Source: Thozetella sp. PMI_491
Taxonomy: Eukaryota > Ascomycota > Sordariomycetes > Chaetosphaeriales > Chaetosphaeriaceae
NCBI GenBank assembly: GCA_021432635.1
Contig: MU270027.1
Coordinates: forward strand, 1,187,459-1,251,458
Reading direction: 5' to 3'
Length of the DNA stretch: 64,000 bases
The notes under the pieces were generated by a model that was not told the origin of the DNA, did not search any database, and was given only the letters and a program-made list of their open reading frames with translations. This document shows, in pieces, positions 10,113 through 22,408 of the stretch; within the stretch, counting starts at the first letter, position 1, and each line of letters opens with the position of its first letter. The position numbers and the translations under genes are program-made.

Positions 10113-12089
10113 ATGTCTGCCATGTGAGTAGCATCAATCCTTTTCTTTCCCTTGATTTCGACCACCCGCGAAGTGTCGCGTCCATCCATGCCTTGGTTCG
10201 CTACCCTGGCGCAGGCCCTCAGCTCCTCGTCGCATCCATCACTTTCCCTTCTCCGCTGCCTCCTGACCAGCTACTAACGCAATAGCCAGCGAGAGCTTCG
10301 ATAACATCTATCTGGACCTGTCCAAAGACAGCGGGAAATGCAGGTTTGCTGAGAGCGGTCTCGGATGGAAGCCTTCAAGTGGTGGTGATGCCTTCACCCT
10401 GGACCAGAGCAACATTGGCACGGCGCAGTGGAGCAGAGCGGCCAAGGGCTACGAAGTCAAGATCATGCAGCGCAACTCATCCGTCCTCCAGCTCGACGGG
10501 TTCCAAGAAGACGATTATGAGCGCCTTTCCAAGGTCTTCAAGAGCTGGTACAACGTCAACCTCGAGGTGAAGGAGCACGCACTACGCGGATGGAACTGGG
10601 GCAAGGCTGAGTTCGGGAAAGCCGAACTCACCTTCAACGTCTCGAACCGGCCCGCCTTCGAGGTCCCCTACTCCGAGATCTCGAACACCAATCTAGCGGG
10701 CAGAAACGAGATTGCCGTCGAGTTCTCAGTTGAGGACACGAAGACGAATGGCCAGAATGGCGAGGCCCGCAAGGGAAGAAAAGCCGCCGCGGGCAAGGAC
10801 CAGCTGGTTGAGATGCGCTTCTACATCCCCGGCACCACCACTCGCAAGGAGGCGGAGGGTCAGGATGCCGGAAGCGACGCCGACGAGGAGGAGAAGACCG
10901 CTGTCACCCTCTTCTACGACACGCTAATCGAGAAGGCGGACATTGGAGAGACGGCGGGTGATACGATTGCCACCTTCCTCGATGTGCTGCACCTCACGCC
11001 AAGGTATGGCAAATTTCTCCTTACCCCCCCTTCTCTCTAGACCTTCGATGCTAATAGGAGACCAGAGGACGGTTCGACATCGACATGTACGATTCCTCTT
11101 TCCGTCTCCGCGGGAAGACGTACGACTACAAGATCCAGTACGAGGCCATCAAGAAATTCATGGTACTCCCCAAGCCGGACGAGCTGCACTTCATGCTTTG
11201 CATCGGACTCGACCCCCCACTCCGGCAAGGCCAGACTCGATACCCTTTCATCATCATGCAGTTCAAGCAGGATGAGGAGGCTACTCTTGACCTCAACTTG
11301 ACAGAGGAGGAGCTCGAGGGCAAGTACAAGGACAAGCTCCTCCCTCACTACGAGATGCCCTTGCACCAGGTCGTCACCACCATCTTCAAGGGACTGGCAA
11401 ACAAGAAGGTTACCACCCCGGCCAAGGACTTCACCACGTAAGTTCCCTCCCCCCTTCCCGCTTGGCATGTGACCTCGACTGACGGGCATCTTAGACATCG
11501 CCAGCAGTACGGCATCAAGTGCTCGATCAAGGCAAGCGAGGGCTTCCTCTACTGCCTGGAGAAGGCTTTCATGTTCGTCCCGAAGCCGGCGTCGTATATT
11601 TCTTATGAGCAGACGCAGTCGATCACCTTCTCGCGTGTGTCAGGGGCCGTGTCTGCCCTGTCGACTTTCGACATCACGGTGGTCATGAAGAACGGTGCGG
11701 GCTCGTCGCAATTCAGCAACATTAATCGTGAGGATCTGAAGGCGCTCGAGGGCTTCTTCAAGCTCAAGGGCTTGCGCGTTAAGAACGAGATCGACGAGGA
11801 CATGAAGACGTTGGCCCAGGCTCTGCGTGACGATGGTGTCGAGAGCTCTGACGAGGAAGTCGTCAACAAGGCCGACCGGGGCTCGGCTGATGAAGACGAG
11901 GAGAGTGTGGACGAGGACTTCCGTGCCGAGTCGGAGAGTGACGTGGCAGAGGAGTTCGACAGCGATCACGAGAGCGATGGCTCAGGCAGCGACGAGAGTG
12001 ACGTCGACAACGCCGTCGGCGATGATGACGACGACGATGAGGAAGAGGAAGAAGAAGAGAGGCCGAAGAAGAAAAAGAAGACGGGCTGA
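10113..12089 (+). CDS. POB3: FACT complex subunit Pob3 (SSRP1-like, no HMG box)
   Basis: Histone chaperone subunit that works with Spt16 to take apart and rebuild nucleosomes during transcription and replication. Exons 10113-10123, 10290-11003, 11066-11437 and 11495-12089 give 563 aa. The N-terminus MSAIESFDNIYLDLSK is made by splicing the 11-nt first exon to the CAG acceptor at 10287-10289; the upstream TAG at 10283-10285 would break the frame. SSRP1/POB3 PH-like domains follow (GLGWKPSSGGDAFTLDQ; LTPRGRFDIDMYDSSFRLRG; THRQQYGIKC). The tail is strongly acidic (Glu/Asp-rich, about 470-550) and ends in a short basic RPKKKKKTG. Absence of an HMG box is normal for fungi, where it is supplied by a separate Nhp6 protein. 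Intron 1 has a perfect TACTAAC branch site at 10271-10277. Confidence 0.95.
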
Positions 12090-13105
12090 AGCGGGGATGG
12101 GTCCCTTGTGGTCGACTCCTAAAGTCGACTCCAATATTGTGTCTAGTTTACTGGAGGCAGCTCCGTTTGGCAGCCGGCGTTGGGGAAAGAACCGAACTGG
12201 AGGCAGGCATACCATGGCTGGGCGAAGCACCAGCGCCTCCTTTTTTACACTCCTATCCTAAGGGGGTGGATATCGAGAGCATCCCGAGTGCACAGGGAAG
12301 CCGTGGCACTGACATCGCCGGTTATTTTGGGAGCGTTAAGGAGATAAATTACAGAATTTTGTACTCGGTCACCCCCAACAAGAAGCCCTGAGGTAACCCA
12401 AGCAAGAGTGGGTGAGTGATTCCTATGGACTGGATTCGCGGGGCGGGTGTGGGATGCATCAAGCATGCGGCCTGCGAGGTTCACGTCCAAAGCTCTGGCC
12501 AAGAAAAAAAGAAGGCAACTTGGGCTCCAGGCACGGGTATCTGCCTAGGAGAGACGTGGACGGGCCCGACGGGTTCCTCTCCGGCTAGCCCTTTGGGCCC
12601 AATATGCCCAGAAATAAGGGCACGTGAGGGTGCCGAGCCCCGCAGCGAGGCATTGTAAGCCAGCGCTCCACCGCATATTTTTTTGATTTGACTTTGTTTG
12701 CCCCGCCTCCGTTACTGCCTGCGGCCCTGTGGCTACACCCCATCCGATATTTTTGTGCCCGGCTCTTTCAACAGGCACCTGCTGGAGCCGGTCCAGACGA
12801 ACAGCTCCTCTCGACCGTTCAAAGCTCAATATCCATATTTCTTTCAGGCCCATCCGCTCCGCCGCGAGGCCCTCTTCTGTCCACCACCACTAGAACAACC
12901 ACCGAGACTCGCACACTACACAAAAAGAGAGAATGGCGCCCAACTGAGGTGGCCATGGCATCTTGAATCCTCGGCAGCTGTCCCGCTGCTTTCAGAATGA
13001 CGATATCCCACCTGCCACTGCTGCCCGGGATATAGCAGCTTCTTTCCTTGCAAACACCACACGCCATCTCTCTTCCCCAGCGGAGCGGAGGTGAATCACA
13101 TCGTC
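12090..13105. other. Intergenic between POB3 and LOS1
   Basis: 3' flank of POB3 and promoter of LOS1. Short overlapping open frames on both strands but no recognisable protein. Confidence 0.6.
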
Positions 13106-16100
13106 ATGGAGTCGCAGGTCAGTTGGTCGTCGCTATCCCCGGCAAAACCGAGCCCCTCCGTCCCTCGCTTCGCAGCCCCGCGGGGCCAAGGTCGAACTGG
13201 CGGACGAGAGCTCGCCCGCTTGTTGACCGCCACATTACACAAGCTGACCATCCCCGCCAGCAGATCGAAAGCGCGATCGAGATCGCGTGGAATCCCGCGA
13301 GCGACCCGTCGCTCAAGAGCCAGGCCTTCGAATTTATCAACCAACTACGAACCGATCCGCAGGGCTGGCAAGTCTGCAGCAGCCTGTTCACGAGAACCCC
13401 GAGAGCCTCCGAGGTCGTCCGCCACGTCTCGCTCGAAATCGTGAACAATGCCGTCCAGGTCGAGACGCAGGGAGTCGCGCCGAACCTCCACTTTCTCAAG
13501 GAATCTCTGCTCACCTACATCCGACAAACCTACAACGGCAGCTTGCCCCAAGACCAGCTCGACCCCCCCTACATCCAGAACAAGTTGGCCCAGACCCTCA
13601 CCTACCTCTTTGTCTTTCTTTACCGGGAAGGATGGGAATCCTTTATCGACGACTTTCTAGCGCTCACGAACCTGCCCAACAGCACCCAGATGGACAACTT
13701 GCCCGGTGTTATCATGTACCTTCGCATTATCAGCTCGGTCCACGACGAGATCGCCGACCCCCTCCTGATCCGCCAAGGGCACGAGGCCAAGCGGAGCAAT
13801 GATCTCAAGGACCTGATCCGTGAGCGCCATATGCGTAAGGTTGCGACCTCCTGGCATGATCTTCTGGCCCAGTACGGGAACCAGAACGACGTCGTAGTGG
13901 AGATGACCCTAAAGGTCATAGGGAAATGGGTCGGTTGGATCGATATCTTTCTTGTTATCAACCAGGAGATGCTCAACCTCCTTCTTCCCATCGTTGGCAG
14001 GACTACCCCGAACGGTTCCGAAGACAAGGTCAGAGACGCGGCCGTCGACACCCTGACGGACATCGTGGCCAAGAAGATGAAGCACGACGACAAAATCGAG
14101 ATGATCTCGTTCCTGCGACTTCATGAGATCATTTCCCAGCTCATCGCTACCCCGCCGCTCAATGAATTTAAAGGCACGTCTTCGTACGACACGGATCTAG
14201 CTGAGACCGTCGCGAAGCTTGTCAACACTATCATGTCAGATATCGTGAGGGCCCTGGAGGACAAGGGGGTTTCGGATCAGACCAGATCCCGAGCTGAGGG
14301 TCTCATGCAAGAGTTCCTAGGCCTGCTGCTGCACTTCTTCGCCGACGAGTATGATGAGGTCTGCTCCACAGTGATCCCCTCTCTCACAGACCTGCTCACC
14401 CTCATGCGGCGGGCGAGCACTGTACCCCCCGAGTACGCCAATATGCTCCCTCCAATCCTGAATGCCATTGTCTTGAAGATGCGGTTCGACGAGACGAGCT
14501 CTTGGGGTGAGGAGGAAGAGCAGACAGATGAGGCTGAGTTTCAGGAGCTACGAAAGAAGTTGCACATTCTCCAGAAGAGCGTTGCTGCCATTGACCAGAA
14601 CCTGTATATTGATACGCTCAGCACTCTCGTCGCCACCACTTTCTCCAACCTCGATCAGCAAGGTTCGCAGATCGACTGGCGAGATCTTGACCTTTCCCTC
14701 TACGAGATCTACTTGTTTGGAGACCTCGCGCTGCCGAACCAAGGCCTTGGCTCCAGGAATCAGCCGAATTCCGTAGCCACAGAGCGGCTTGCCATCATGA
14801 TGAGCAAGATGGTAGAGTCGGGTATGCATCTACTGCGGCCGCTAAACAGCTTCCGCTTGCTGACATCACTATAGGTATAGCAAACTTTCCTCATCCGGCC
14901 ATCCTCCTCCAGTACATGGAGATTTGTGTTCGCTACTGTGCTTTCTTCGAGACACACCAGCAATACATCCCGCAAGTCCTCGAAAACTTTGTTCGCCTAG
15001 TCCATCACGACCACGTCCGCGTCCGCACGCGGTCCTGGTATTTGTTCCACCGCTGGGTGAAGCAGCTTCGTGCCCAAGTGGGCAATGTTGCTGAGACCAT
15101 TATTCAGTCCATCGCCGACCTGCTTCCTATCAAGGCCGAGGTTCCCAGCAACGACGCCGACGATGATATGTCGTCGGATGAGGTTGACCGCTCGGCCGAT
15201 GCGCTGTTCACCGGCCAGCTTTATCTCTTCGAGGCGATCGGAAACATTTCGTCCGCACCCCGGACTCCAATCGACAAGCAGGCCTTTTACGCCCGCTCCG
15301 TCATGGAACCGTTGTTTGCCGACATGCAGCAGCACCTGCCCGCAGCGAAGTCGGGGGATGCACAGGCGATCCTGCAGGTCCACCACATCATCCTTGCCCT
15401 TGGTACGCTGGCGAATGGTCTCTCGGACTGGCATCCCGGCAGCCAAGCGGGAGACAAGTACCCGCCGCCTGACAAGGCGATCTCGGACGAGTTCTCGAGG
15501 GCAGCCGAGGCTATCCTACTCGCCTTGAAAGAGCTGAATAACAATGGTGAGATCCGTGCTGCGTGCCGGTCCGCTTTCTCTCGACTCTTAGGCGTACTGG
15601 GCGCCGCCATTCTTCCTCAATTGCCGCAGTGGATCGAAGGTTTGCTCTCTCAAAGCTCTAGCAAGGATGAGATGGCGATGTTCCTGCGTCTGCTCGAGCA
15701 GGTAGTGTTCGGCTTCAAGGGGGAGATATACAACGTCCTCGATCTGCTGCTGACTCCTCTCCTGCAACGAGTGTTCGGGGGGTTGTCTGAACCCATCAAC
15801 GGGACGGATGACGAGATTCAGCTTCAGGAGCTGCGACGCGAGTACCTTGCCTTCCTCCTTGTTATTCTAAGCAACAACCTCGGCGGTGTCCTAGTGAGCG
15901 AGACCAACCAGGGGTTTTTCGACTCCCTCATCATCTCCATCATCACGCTAGCGAAAAATACCTCGCATGGAAACCTAGCCGCGAGCAGGACAGGCTTCAA
16001 CGTGCTGTCGAAGATGGCATCCCAGTGGGGAGGGCCAGACGTCGCGACGATCGCGGCTGAACCTCCTGCCCCCACGGGCGCGTCGACCCCGGTCATCCCC

Positions 16101-16391
16101 GGCTTTGATCGATTCATGCTCGACAACTTCCACGCAGCGTGCTGGGAGGTCCTGCAAGATCCCAACTTCAAGCCAGCCAACGACGCGCAGACCAAGCAGG
16201 TCCTGAACGAGATTGCCGGCCTGGAGCAGACCATCTACACTAAGACCGGAGAAGCCTTCATCCAGCATCTCCAGTCCGTCACGTTGCCTCCCCTTGGGAT
16301 CGACAGCAACTCCTTCCTCCGCTGCCTGATGACTTCTACGGAGCGCAAGACCTTCTCGACCTATCTTCAAAACCTCCTCGGCCGTAGGTGA
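13106..16391 (+). CDS. LOS1: Exportin-T (tRNA exportin), Los1/XPOT
   Basis: Karyopherin-beta that carries mature tRNAs out of the nucleus with Ran-GTP. Exons 13106-13117, 13264-14821 and 14875-16391 give 1028 aa, about the family length. A 12-nt first exon encodes MESQ, joined to IESAIEIAWNPASDPSLK, the typical exportin-T N-terminus. The Xpo1-like region follows (YIQNKLAQTLTYLFVFLY; EGWESFIDDFLAL), then HEAT-type helices throughout. An acidic stretch (NDADDDMSSDEVD) lies about two-thirds along. Intron 1 (146 nt) could equally end at 13260 or 13263, differing by one Gln. Intron 2 (14822-14874) splits a Gly codon. A tRNA gene lies 8 kb upstream, but this is probably coincidence. Confidence 0.94.
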
Positions 16392-17643
16392 GAGAATTCA
16401 AGTTGTGAAGACATAGAGCATGGTTTAGCCAGCAAGGATTCCTTTGGGTGCGGCATTCTCGGCGTTGGGCGGGGATACTTGATAGGCAACGGCACAATAC
16501 ATAACACGTTCACAACCGTGGCGAAGCCGGCTCGGTTCGGCCCCTAGCTAGATCCAGAGTGGCGGTTGCCGAGCATTACGCAAGCCTGGTAGCGATGTGC
16601 CTCAGACAACACATATCTCACACGAGGTTTTCATGAGTGGTCGCTGCTTACTGCGTGCGTGATGGTCACTTCGTATTTAGATACCTGCGAGTAAATAGAG
16701 ACATAAAGCTACACCTAGCGAAGTGCAGAGAGCGCTAGATACGACATGTCATGGCCAAGGGTGTGTACAATGCACAAGTAGAGAACCCGGCGTACCAAAT
16801 GAGACCTAGATGCCGACTCAATCTCAGTAGTTCGAAGCGAGAGCAGGGTGAGTAGAGGTGCTCATGCGCCTTGTCCACCCCCTGGGGCAAATTGTTCTTT
16901 CCATGGGCGCAGATATCGCATCAACCCTCCTGAGCCTAGCTATAAGAACTTCTCCTAAATTCAACCGATCTATTCGCTTTCGGGCGTTTTCAAAGCTGAG
17001 AGGCTGTACAGAAAGATGTTTACGGGATTCAGGGGTCCTCACAGCGTCCAATCCGAGCTTTCCGTGTCCAGAACAAGAAAGTCAAGAATAATACAAAGAT
17101 TAACATAAATAGCTCACAAATTTTCCGAATCTCTATTGTTTATTGTTGATGATTTCTATTGTCTTGCCGATTACGAGGCTATCTGGTACTGCGCATGGTT
17201 CAGACTATGGCGAGAACGACTATTTGCGGTGCTGCTGTCATTGAAGTCAAGAAACATATTCTGCTTAATAACACAATACGTTTGAAATAAACATAAAGAC
17301 CTAGTAGCTGGTTGGTCTTCTCACTTGGACCTCTGCCCGGGACGCAATCTCTTTCCGGCCCGAACGCCTTTCATCACGTCTGCCAAAGACTGGTGCTTCT
17401 AACCATTATTTCCGAGTGAAACAGAAGTTAATCGAAGAAACTCAATTTGATCTCTGTCCCAAGAATCCAGCTCTCTTCACGTTAGTCTTCCTATTTCCTG
17501 ATAATATCATTATGAGCTCTCGTCAACAAATGTTATTAACTTTCCTCCGGTTGAAGACAGGCTGACAACTTGCCGTCAACCCTCAGAATCAACAACTTTG
17601 CCGAACGTAGGCACGATAGCAAGGACTATCGGAAACTGGCAGC
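16392..17643. other. Intergenic, with an AT-rich patch
   Basis: No gene. Roughly 17085-17320 is noticeably richer in A+T than the surrounding DNA (ATAAATAGCTCACAAATTTT-type sequence), which could be mild RIP-like decay or a simple promoter feature. I cannot identify any repeat family. Confidence 0.5.
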
Positions 17644-19195
17644 ATGGCTGCTTCCAAGACCTTCATCCGAGCTCAGCTCTATAGAATCTTTCTCGACCAA
17701 CCGGCCGATTTAGAGAACGATCAGTGCGATGCCAACGCTCCGCTTAGCTTCCCCGAGGATCTCGATGTCGTTGCCCTGGAGGCGGCGGCCTTCACCATGG
17801 CGTTCTACTGGAAGCCCAACGAGGTTGAGATAAAAACTCCCACCCAAGGCTACATGATCGCCTGCGTCCCGGCTCGGCGTTTCGAACCCGGCTCGCCCAC
17901 CGGTGGGGTCTGTCCAGGGATCTATCGCCAGCAGGAAACCGGCTGGTGGGATGAAAAGACCCCTAAGTTCCCTTGTCAGCCTAATATGGTAGTGCGGTCT
18001 GCCTCAGCCTCGTGGTCGGAGACCGGTGCACTCCCAGGACGAACAGCCGCTTCGCCCATGGTCGAGTCCAAGGCGGGCTTTGAGGCCCCCGAGTACGACG
18101 CCCTACTGCTAACCGACCAGGGAAAGAATGGAGAACAGTGTGAGTTCCTTAAACCGCCCTCATGTTCAGTCTAGCTGTCCAGTTCACCGAATTGACATTC
18201 CCTAGATCGGTACACGAACCCGCTCACTATGCCTCCCTTGGCTACGTCGAAATCCATCCAGCTTGGCCGGGAGTTCTATCGCTCGGGCGAGGCCGTCCTG
18301 GTTAATGAGAATCAGACGCTGCATGACACCCCGAAACCTCCTCCCGGGCTTGCTCATCGTGTTGTGGGCAACGACAACCGTCCATTTCCGATGCACCGGC
18401 TGTCACAGGTCGCGAAGTTATCGCTAGACAACGAAGTAAAAAAGCCGCTGGAGCAGTCGGGATTGGGAGAGAATGACGATCCCACCAAGGTCGCCTTTAT
18501 TAAGATCCCTAATCCAAAGGAGCTGCCTACCATGAAGAACCTCATCGCCGCGCATGCTGGCCGCGCTGGACGGTTTATCATGCGCCTGGACCCGAAGACC
18601 GCGCAGCTCTATGCTTGGTATGGACCCCTTCCCTGTTCTTTTCTCCGTCTCTCGCTCTGTAGCACTCCCTGCGGTACCGTGTTCATCTCCTCTTCCCGGA
18701 ATCTTCATGCTCACTGCTAGGTGCTTGCTAACTCCTTACAATAGCATCCCAAAGGCACCATATGTGGAGCTCCCTCAGACGTGCGATCACTGCGCCCAGC
18801 CGCCTCGCCATCTACTCAAGTGCAACAGCCTATGCCGTTTCCACGCGTACTACACTGCCACCGGTGCGTGCCTCAGCATCCATGAGTCCCGCGTCCTGCA
18901 TCGGATGGACCGCCGGGGTCTGGTTCTAAGCATCTCAGGGATGGTGGCCTTCGTTGAGAAGTTCCGGGTCGAGCTGAGCAAGCTTAAGCGCGAAATTACC
19001 GGCATAGCAGCCACAGACCTCAGTCTGGGCACCAGGCCGGCCCCCTTTGGCTCCATCGGCGACGAGAGAGCGATCGCCAGGGCGAGGTGTGCACCTCTGG
19101 ATGGCTACCGACCTGAGCTCGGCGCCCATTTGCGTGAGGCATGGGCTAATGCTGTCAGCTTCAAACCAATACCTGCGACGGGAATGGAGCAGTAA
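17644..19195 (+). CDS. Unrecognised 452-aa protein with a Cys/His cluster
   Basis: I do not recognise a family. Exons 17644-18139, 18206-18617 and 18745-19195 keep one frame (496+412+451 nt), with donors GTGAGT and GTATGG and acceptors CTAG and ATAG. That coherent splicing is the main evidence the gene is real. The middle has basic and proline-rich stretches. About residues 313-345 hold a cluster, CDHC, then LLKCNSLCRFHAYY, then GAC, with spacing Cys-x2-Cys-x9-Cys-x3-Cys plus a His, that could bind zinc; it fits no domain I can name. The C-terminal part has an amphipathic helical segment (VAFVEKFRVELSKLKREI). No signal peptide or membrane segment. It may be lineage-restricted. Function unknown. 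Confidence 0.65.
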
Positions 19196-19734
19196 GGGGA
19201 CGACGGAAGTATTGCTTCAGCCTAGGCATAATAACAACCGGAGTACTTTAGGGAAGAAGGCGCCACGGTATACCCTTCATCGGCGAGTTGAAAAGACAGC
19301 ACAGACATAGGTGATATGAACCACATGTCTTGGCTTGAGGCTCTACCTAACCCTCTCAACACGATGTCAACCAAGGAAGCCCGACAAGAGTTTGGAGAGA
19401 GACAGTTGAGGCTCCGACATGCCAATCACAGAGCACAATGGAAGTTACGAAGAGCTTCGGGGAGCCTAGCGTCGGAGACCCAGGAATCCTCGCTACCAAG
19501 AAATGCTCACAGGCCCAAGGAGTGCTGAGCTTACCGAGTTGTCAGCAACCATACTCCGCCACAGTACATGCAGTATGACGAGAGAGTTGGACTCCTAGGT
19601 AGAGAAGGACGGCATTGCATCTGACATGGAACCAAGGGGGTCTACTTCACATAGATCCGCTAACTTTTTGCCGTTAATATTGTTATTCACTATGTACCAG
19701 ATAGCTGATACCGCCAGCGGCGGCATACACTCAA
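19196..19734. other. Convergent 3' flanks
   Basis: Space between two genes that converge (the unrecognised gene and the aminopeptidase). No gene seen. Confidence 0.6.
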
Positions 19735-21420
19735 TTAATCCACGAGGAACTTGGGCTCCAGCTCACCGAAGCTGTTGAAGAAGCTCTCAAATAGCTTGAT
19801 CGCATGCTCCACATCGTGGCTTCCTCCTGTCTCACGAATCGAGTGCATGGAGAGCTGCGGGTTGCCAAGATCCAATGACCGCACACCCATCTTGGCCGAC
19901 AGCATTGGGCCGATGGTAGAGCCACAGGGGCTGTCGTTGCGCACGACGAACAGCTGCAGCGGGACATTTGCACGACGGGCAACTTCCTGCAACAGGACGA
20001 TCCCCGGCGAGTTGGTTGTGTAACGCTGGTTTGCGTTGACCTTGATTACAGTGCCCTTGTTCATCTCGGGCTGGTGGTTTGACTCATACTTGGCCGCGTA
20101 GTTGGGGTGAACCGAGTGCGCCATATCGGCACTGACCAGGAAGGACGTGCTCAAGGTCTGCTCGAACGCGGTCGACAGCTCATTGTCGCTGGAGACATGG
20201 TCGTAGGAGCTGTCGGAGCGTGCTGCGCTGCTTCCAGGCAGGACGGACAGCCTCCGAATCACCGCCGGGAGGATGTTAGAGTCGGCACCTTGGGCAGAGG
20301 TCGACCCGACTTCCTCGTGGTCGAAGCAGGCAATGAGACGGATGGTCGAGTCCGACGCCAGGCTGGAGGACGCGGAAGATCGGATGAGGCCTTCGACACT
20401 GCAGTAGGTCATATTGAGATTGTCTAGGCGAGCTGAGAATATGAATTCCTCGTTGAGACCGCCGAGCGTCGACTTCTGGGTGTCATAAAGCACCAGCTCG
20501 AAGTCGACGACGTCCTCGATGTCGACATCCAGCTCGTCTGCGAGGATCTCGATGAGGTAGGAGTGGTGGCGCTCCGTAAGGGCCCGCAGCGGCTGGTAGT
20601 CTCCGCTATCGCCGCTCTCCTTATTCTCCTCCTTGTCCTTGGCCTCCCCGGTGCGGTTGAGCTCGGCCGCGACTAGACCTGCGATGGGGAATAGCTCCGT
20701 CTCTTTGTTTGGGTTGAAGTTGGGCTCCCGGTGCAGGTGGATGGCTAGAGTCGGGATCCTGATGATGGGCCGGTCCACCTTGACGAGCTTCTGCACGAAG
20801 TTGCCCTCCTCGTCCTTGACCAGCACGCGGCCAGAAACCGACAAGTCTCGGTCGAACCACGAGTGCCAGATGCCGCCACCATAAGTCTCGACGCCGACCT
20901 GGAGGAAGCCGGCGGCCGACTTCTTGCTAACGGGCTTGATGCGCAGCGTGGGCGAGTCGGTGTGGGCGCCAATCATGCTGATTGGGTTACCAGGCCTCCA
21001 CTTACCACCGATGGCGAAGGCGACGATGGTCGACCCGTTTCTAGTCAGATAGTACTTGCCGCCGGGCTTCAGGGCTGAGGACCAGTTGTCCCGCTCCTTG
21101 ATGTTGCTGAAGCCAGCCTTCTCCAGGAGGCCCGAGGCGGTGGCCACCGCATGGTACGCTACAGGGCTGCGGTTAGAACTGGTTGCAACCTCCTTCCGAC
21201 TCATCCTCTCCTCCCATATTGGGCGCTATAGATGCTTACGGGTTGGAGAGGCATTGACAAAGTCGATGAAGTCAGAGGCGGACTTGGGAGGTGCCATGAT
21301 GACCGGTGAGGTGGAAAACTGAGCCACAGTCACGCTAGCAAAGAGGGCAGAGCGATTACGCAGAGTCGAGGCTAGTACTGAATTCGAGCTGAGGATCCGT
21401 ATGAGGGATCTTTTGAACAT
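19735..21420 (-). CDS. APE4: M18 aspartyl aminopeptidase with possible mitochondrial presequence
   Basis: Zinc metallopeptidase removing N-terminal Asp/Glu. Minus-strand exons 21240-21420 and 19735-21158 give 534 aa. The splice joins VNASPT to PYHAVATASGLLEKAGF, the conserved family reading, and needs the TGTAG acceptor at 21159-21160; the nearer CGCAG would shift frame. Metal-site motifs are GAHTDSPTLRIKP, FSARLDNLN, CFDHEEVGS, SADMAHSVHPNY and MHSIRETGG, so the site looks intact. Two in-frame ATGs exist. Met1 at 21420 gives a 41-residue extension rich in Arg, Ser and hydrophobics with no acidic residues (MFKRSLIRILSS...AQFSTSP), resembling a mitochondrial presequence. Met42 at 21297 (MAPPKSASDFIDFVN) is the usual family start. 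The gene name assumes orthology with yeast Ape4. Confidence 0.93.
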
Positions 21421-21670
21421 GGAAGCTGGAGGTCTTGGGAGCCTTCGGCGCTTGCGAGCGGCTCTCAGCGGGCATTTGACGTTGGGACGCTCAATATCTC
21501 CACATTTTTATGTTTGAGCAAGGCGCCTTCCACGCCTCATCGTGCACGCGCCATCTCATAGGCCGAAACCCCGCAAGAAGAAGCTGCAAGGCTTCTCTGT
21601 CAAGCGCTTGTCCATCGAATCAAACCGCACTGTGGAGGCGGCGCCTCGCGCTGCCACTCTTATCGTCTAC

Positions 21671-21726
21671 CTCTGGGACAGTAACTCTGGGGCAGTACCT
21701 TTGGGACAAAACCTCTGGGACAGTCG
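21671..21726. repeat. 14-bp tandem repeat, four copies
   Basis: Four consecutive 14-mers of the form CTCTGGGACAGTAA at 21671, 21685, 21699 and 21713. Copies differ from one another at two to five positions. The period is not a multiple of three, so it is unlikely to be coding. Confidence 0.9.
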
Positions 21727-22408
21727 CACAGCCGTTGCGAGTGACACGGCAAGAAATCGCTGGCAAACCTCAGATCTTGGGATGAAACTAGAACACCCCT
21801 CTGCGAGGACCGGCAAGCTTCTACGAAGTATGCCTGGAATCCAACAAGATAAGGGCATTGTTGGTGTTGGTTGGGAGACAGCCCCGGTCTCCGCCAACGT
21901 CACCGGCAGTCCTGGCAATCACATTTGAACGCGCGGCGACGACTTAGCGGGTCACTGATGAAGCGATGCGAGCCCACTACAGACAATGTCTCTGTGCAAT
22001 ATCAGGAGAGGATTGCCAGTCCTTTCTCGCCAGTCTGTCGAGGCGGCGCACTATGGCCCCTACGCCAGTGGCTGCTGGCTGCTCTCATTGAGGCATCAGC
22101 CCGTGCTCATGTCATCCGCCCCCCGCCGCCGCCCCCCCCTTCTCTTCCCACCCTTGCCTCCCACCGAGGGGCCGATGTCTGGAGGCGCCTTTTGTTTATG
22201 TCCTGGAGCTAGGCTCTGGGCGCCCGCCCTGCCACCTGCTGCATTGGAATGCGCGCCACTCTCCCGCCCGGACATGAGGGGTGAAGAGGAAAAAAAAGGC
22301 TCGGGCGAAAACCGACACCTCCTCGACCTGCGAATGGCCCTGCACGCGCCGAGCTGAGCCCCCAAAGCCCAGGACCTGACTGACTGTGGGTGTTGCAGCA
22401 CTTTGGGG

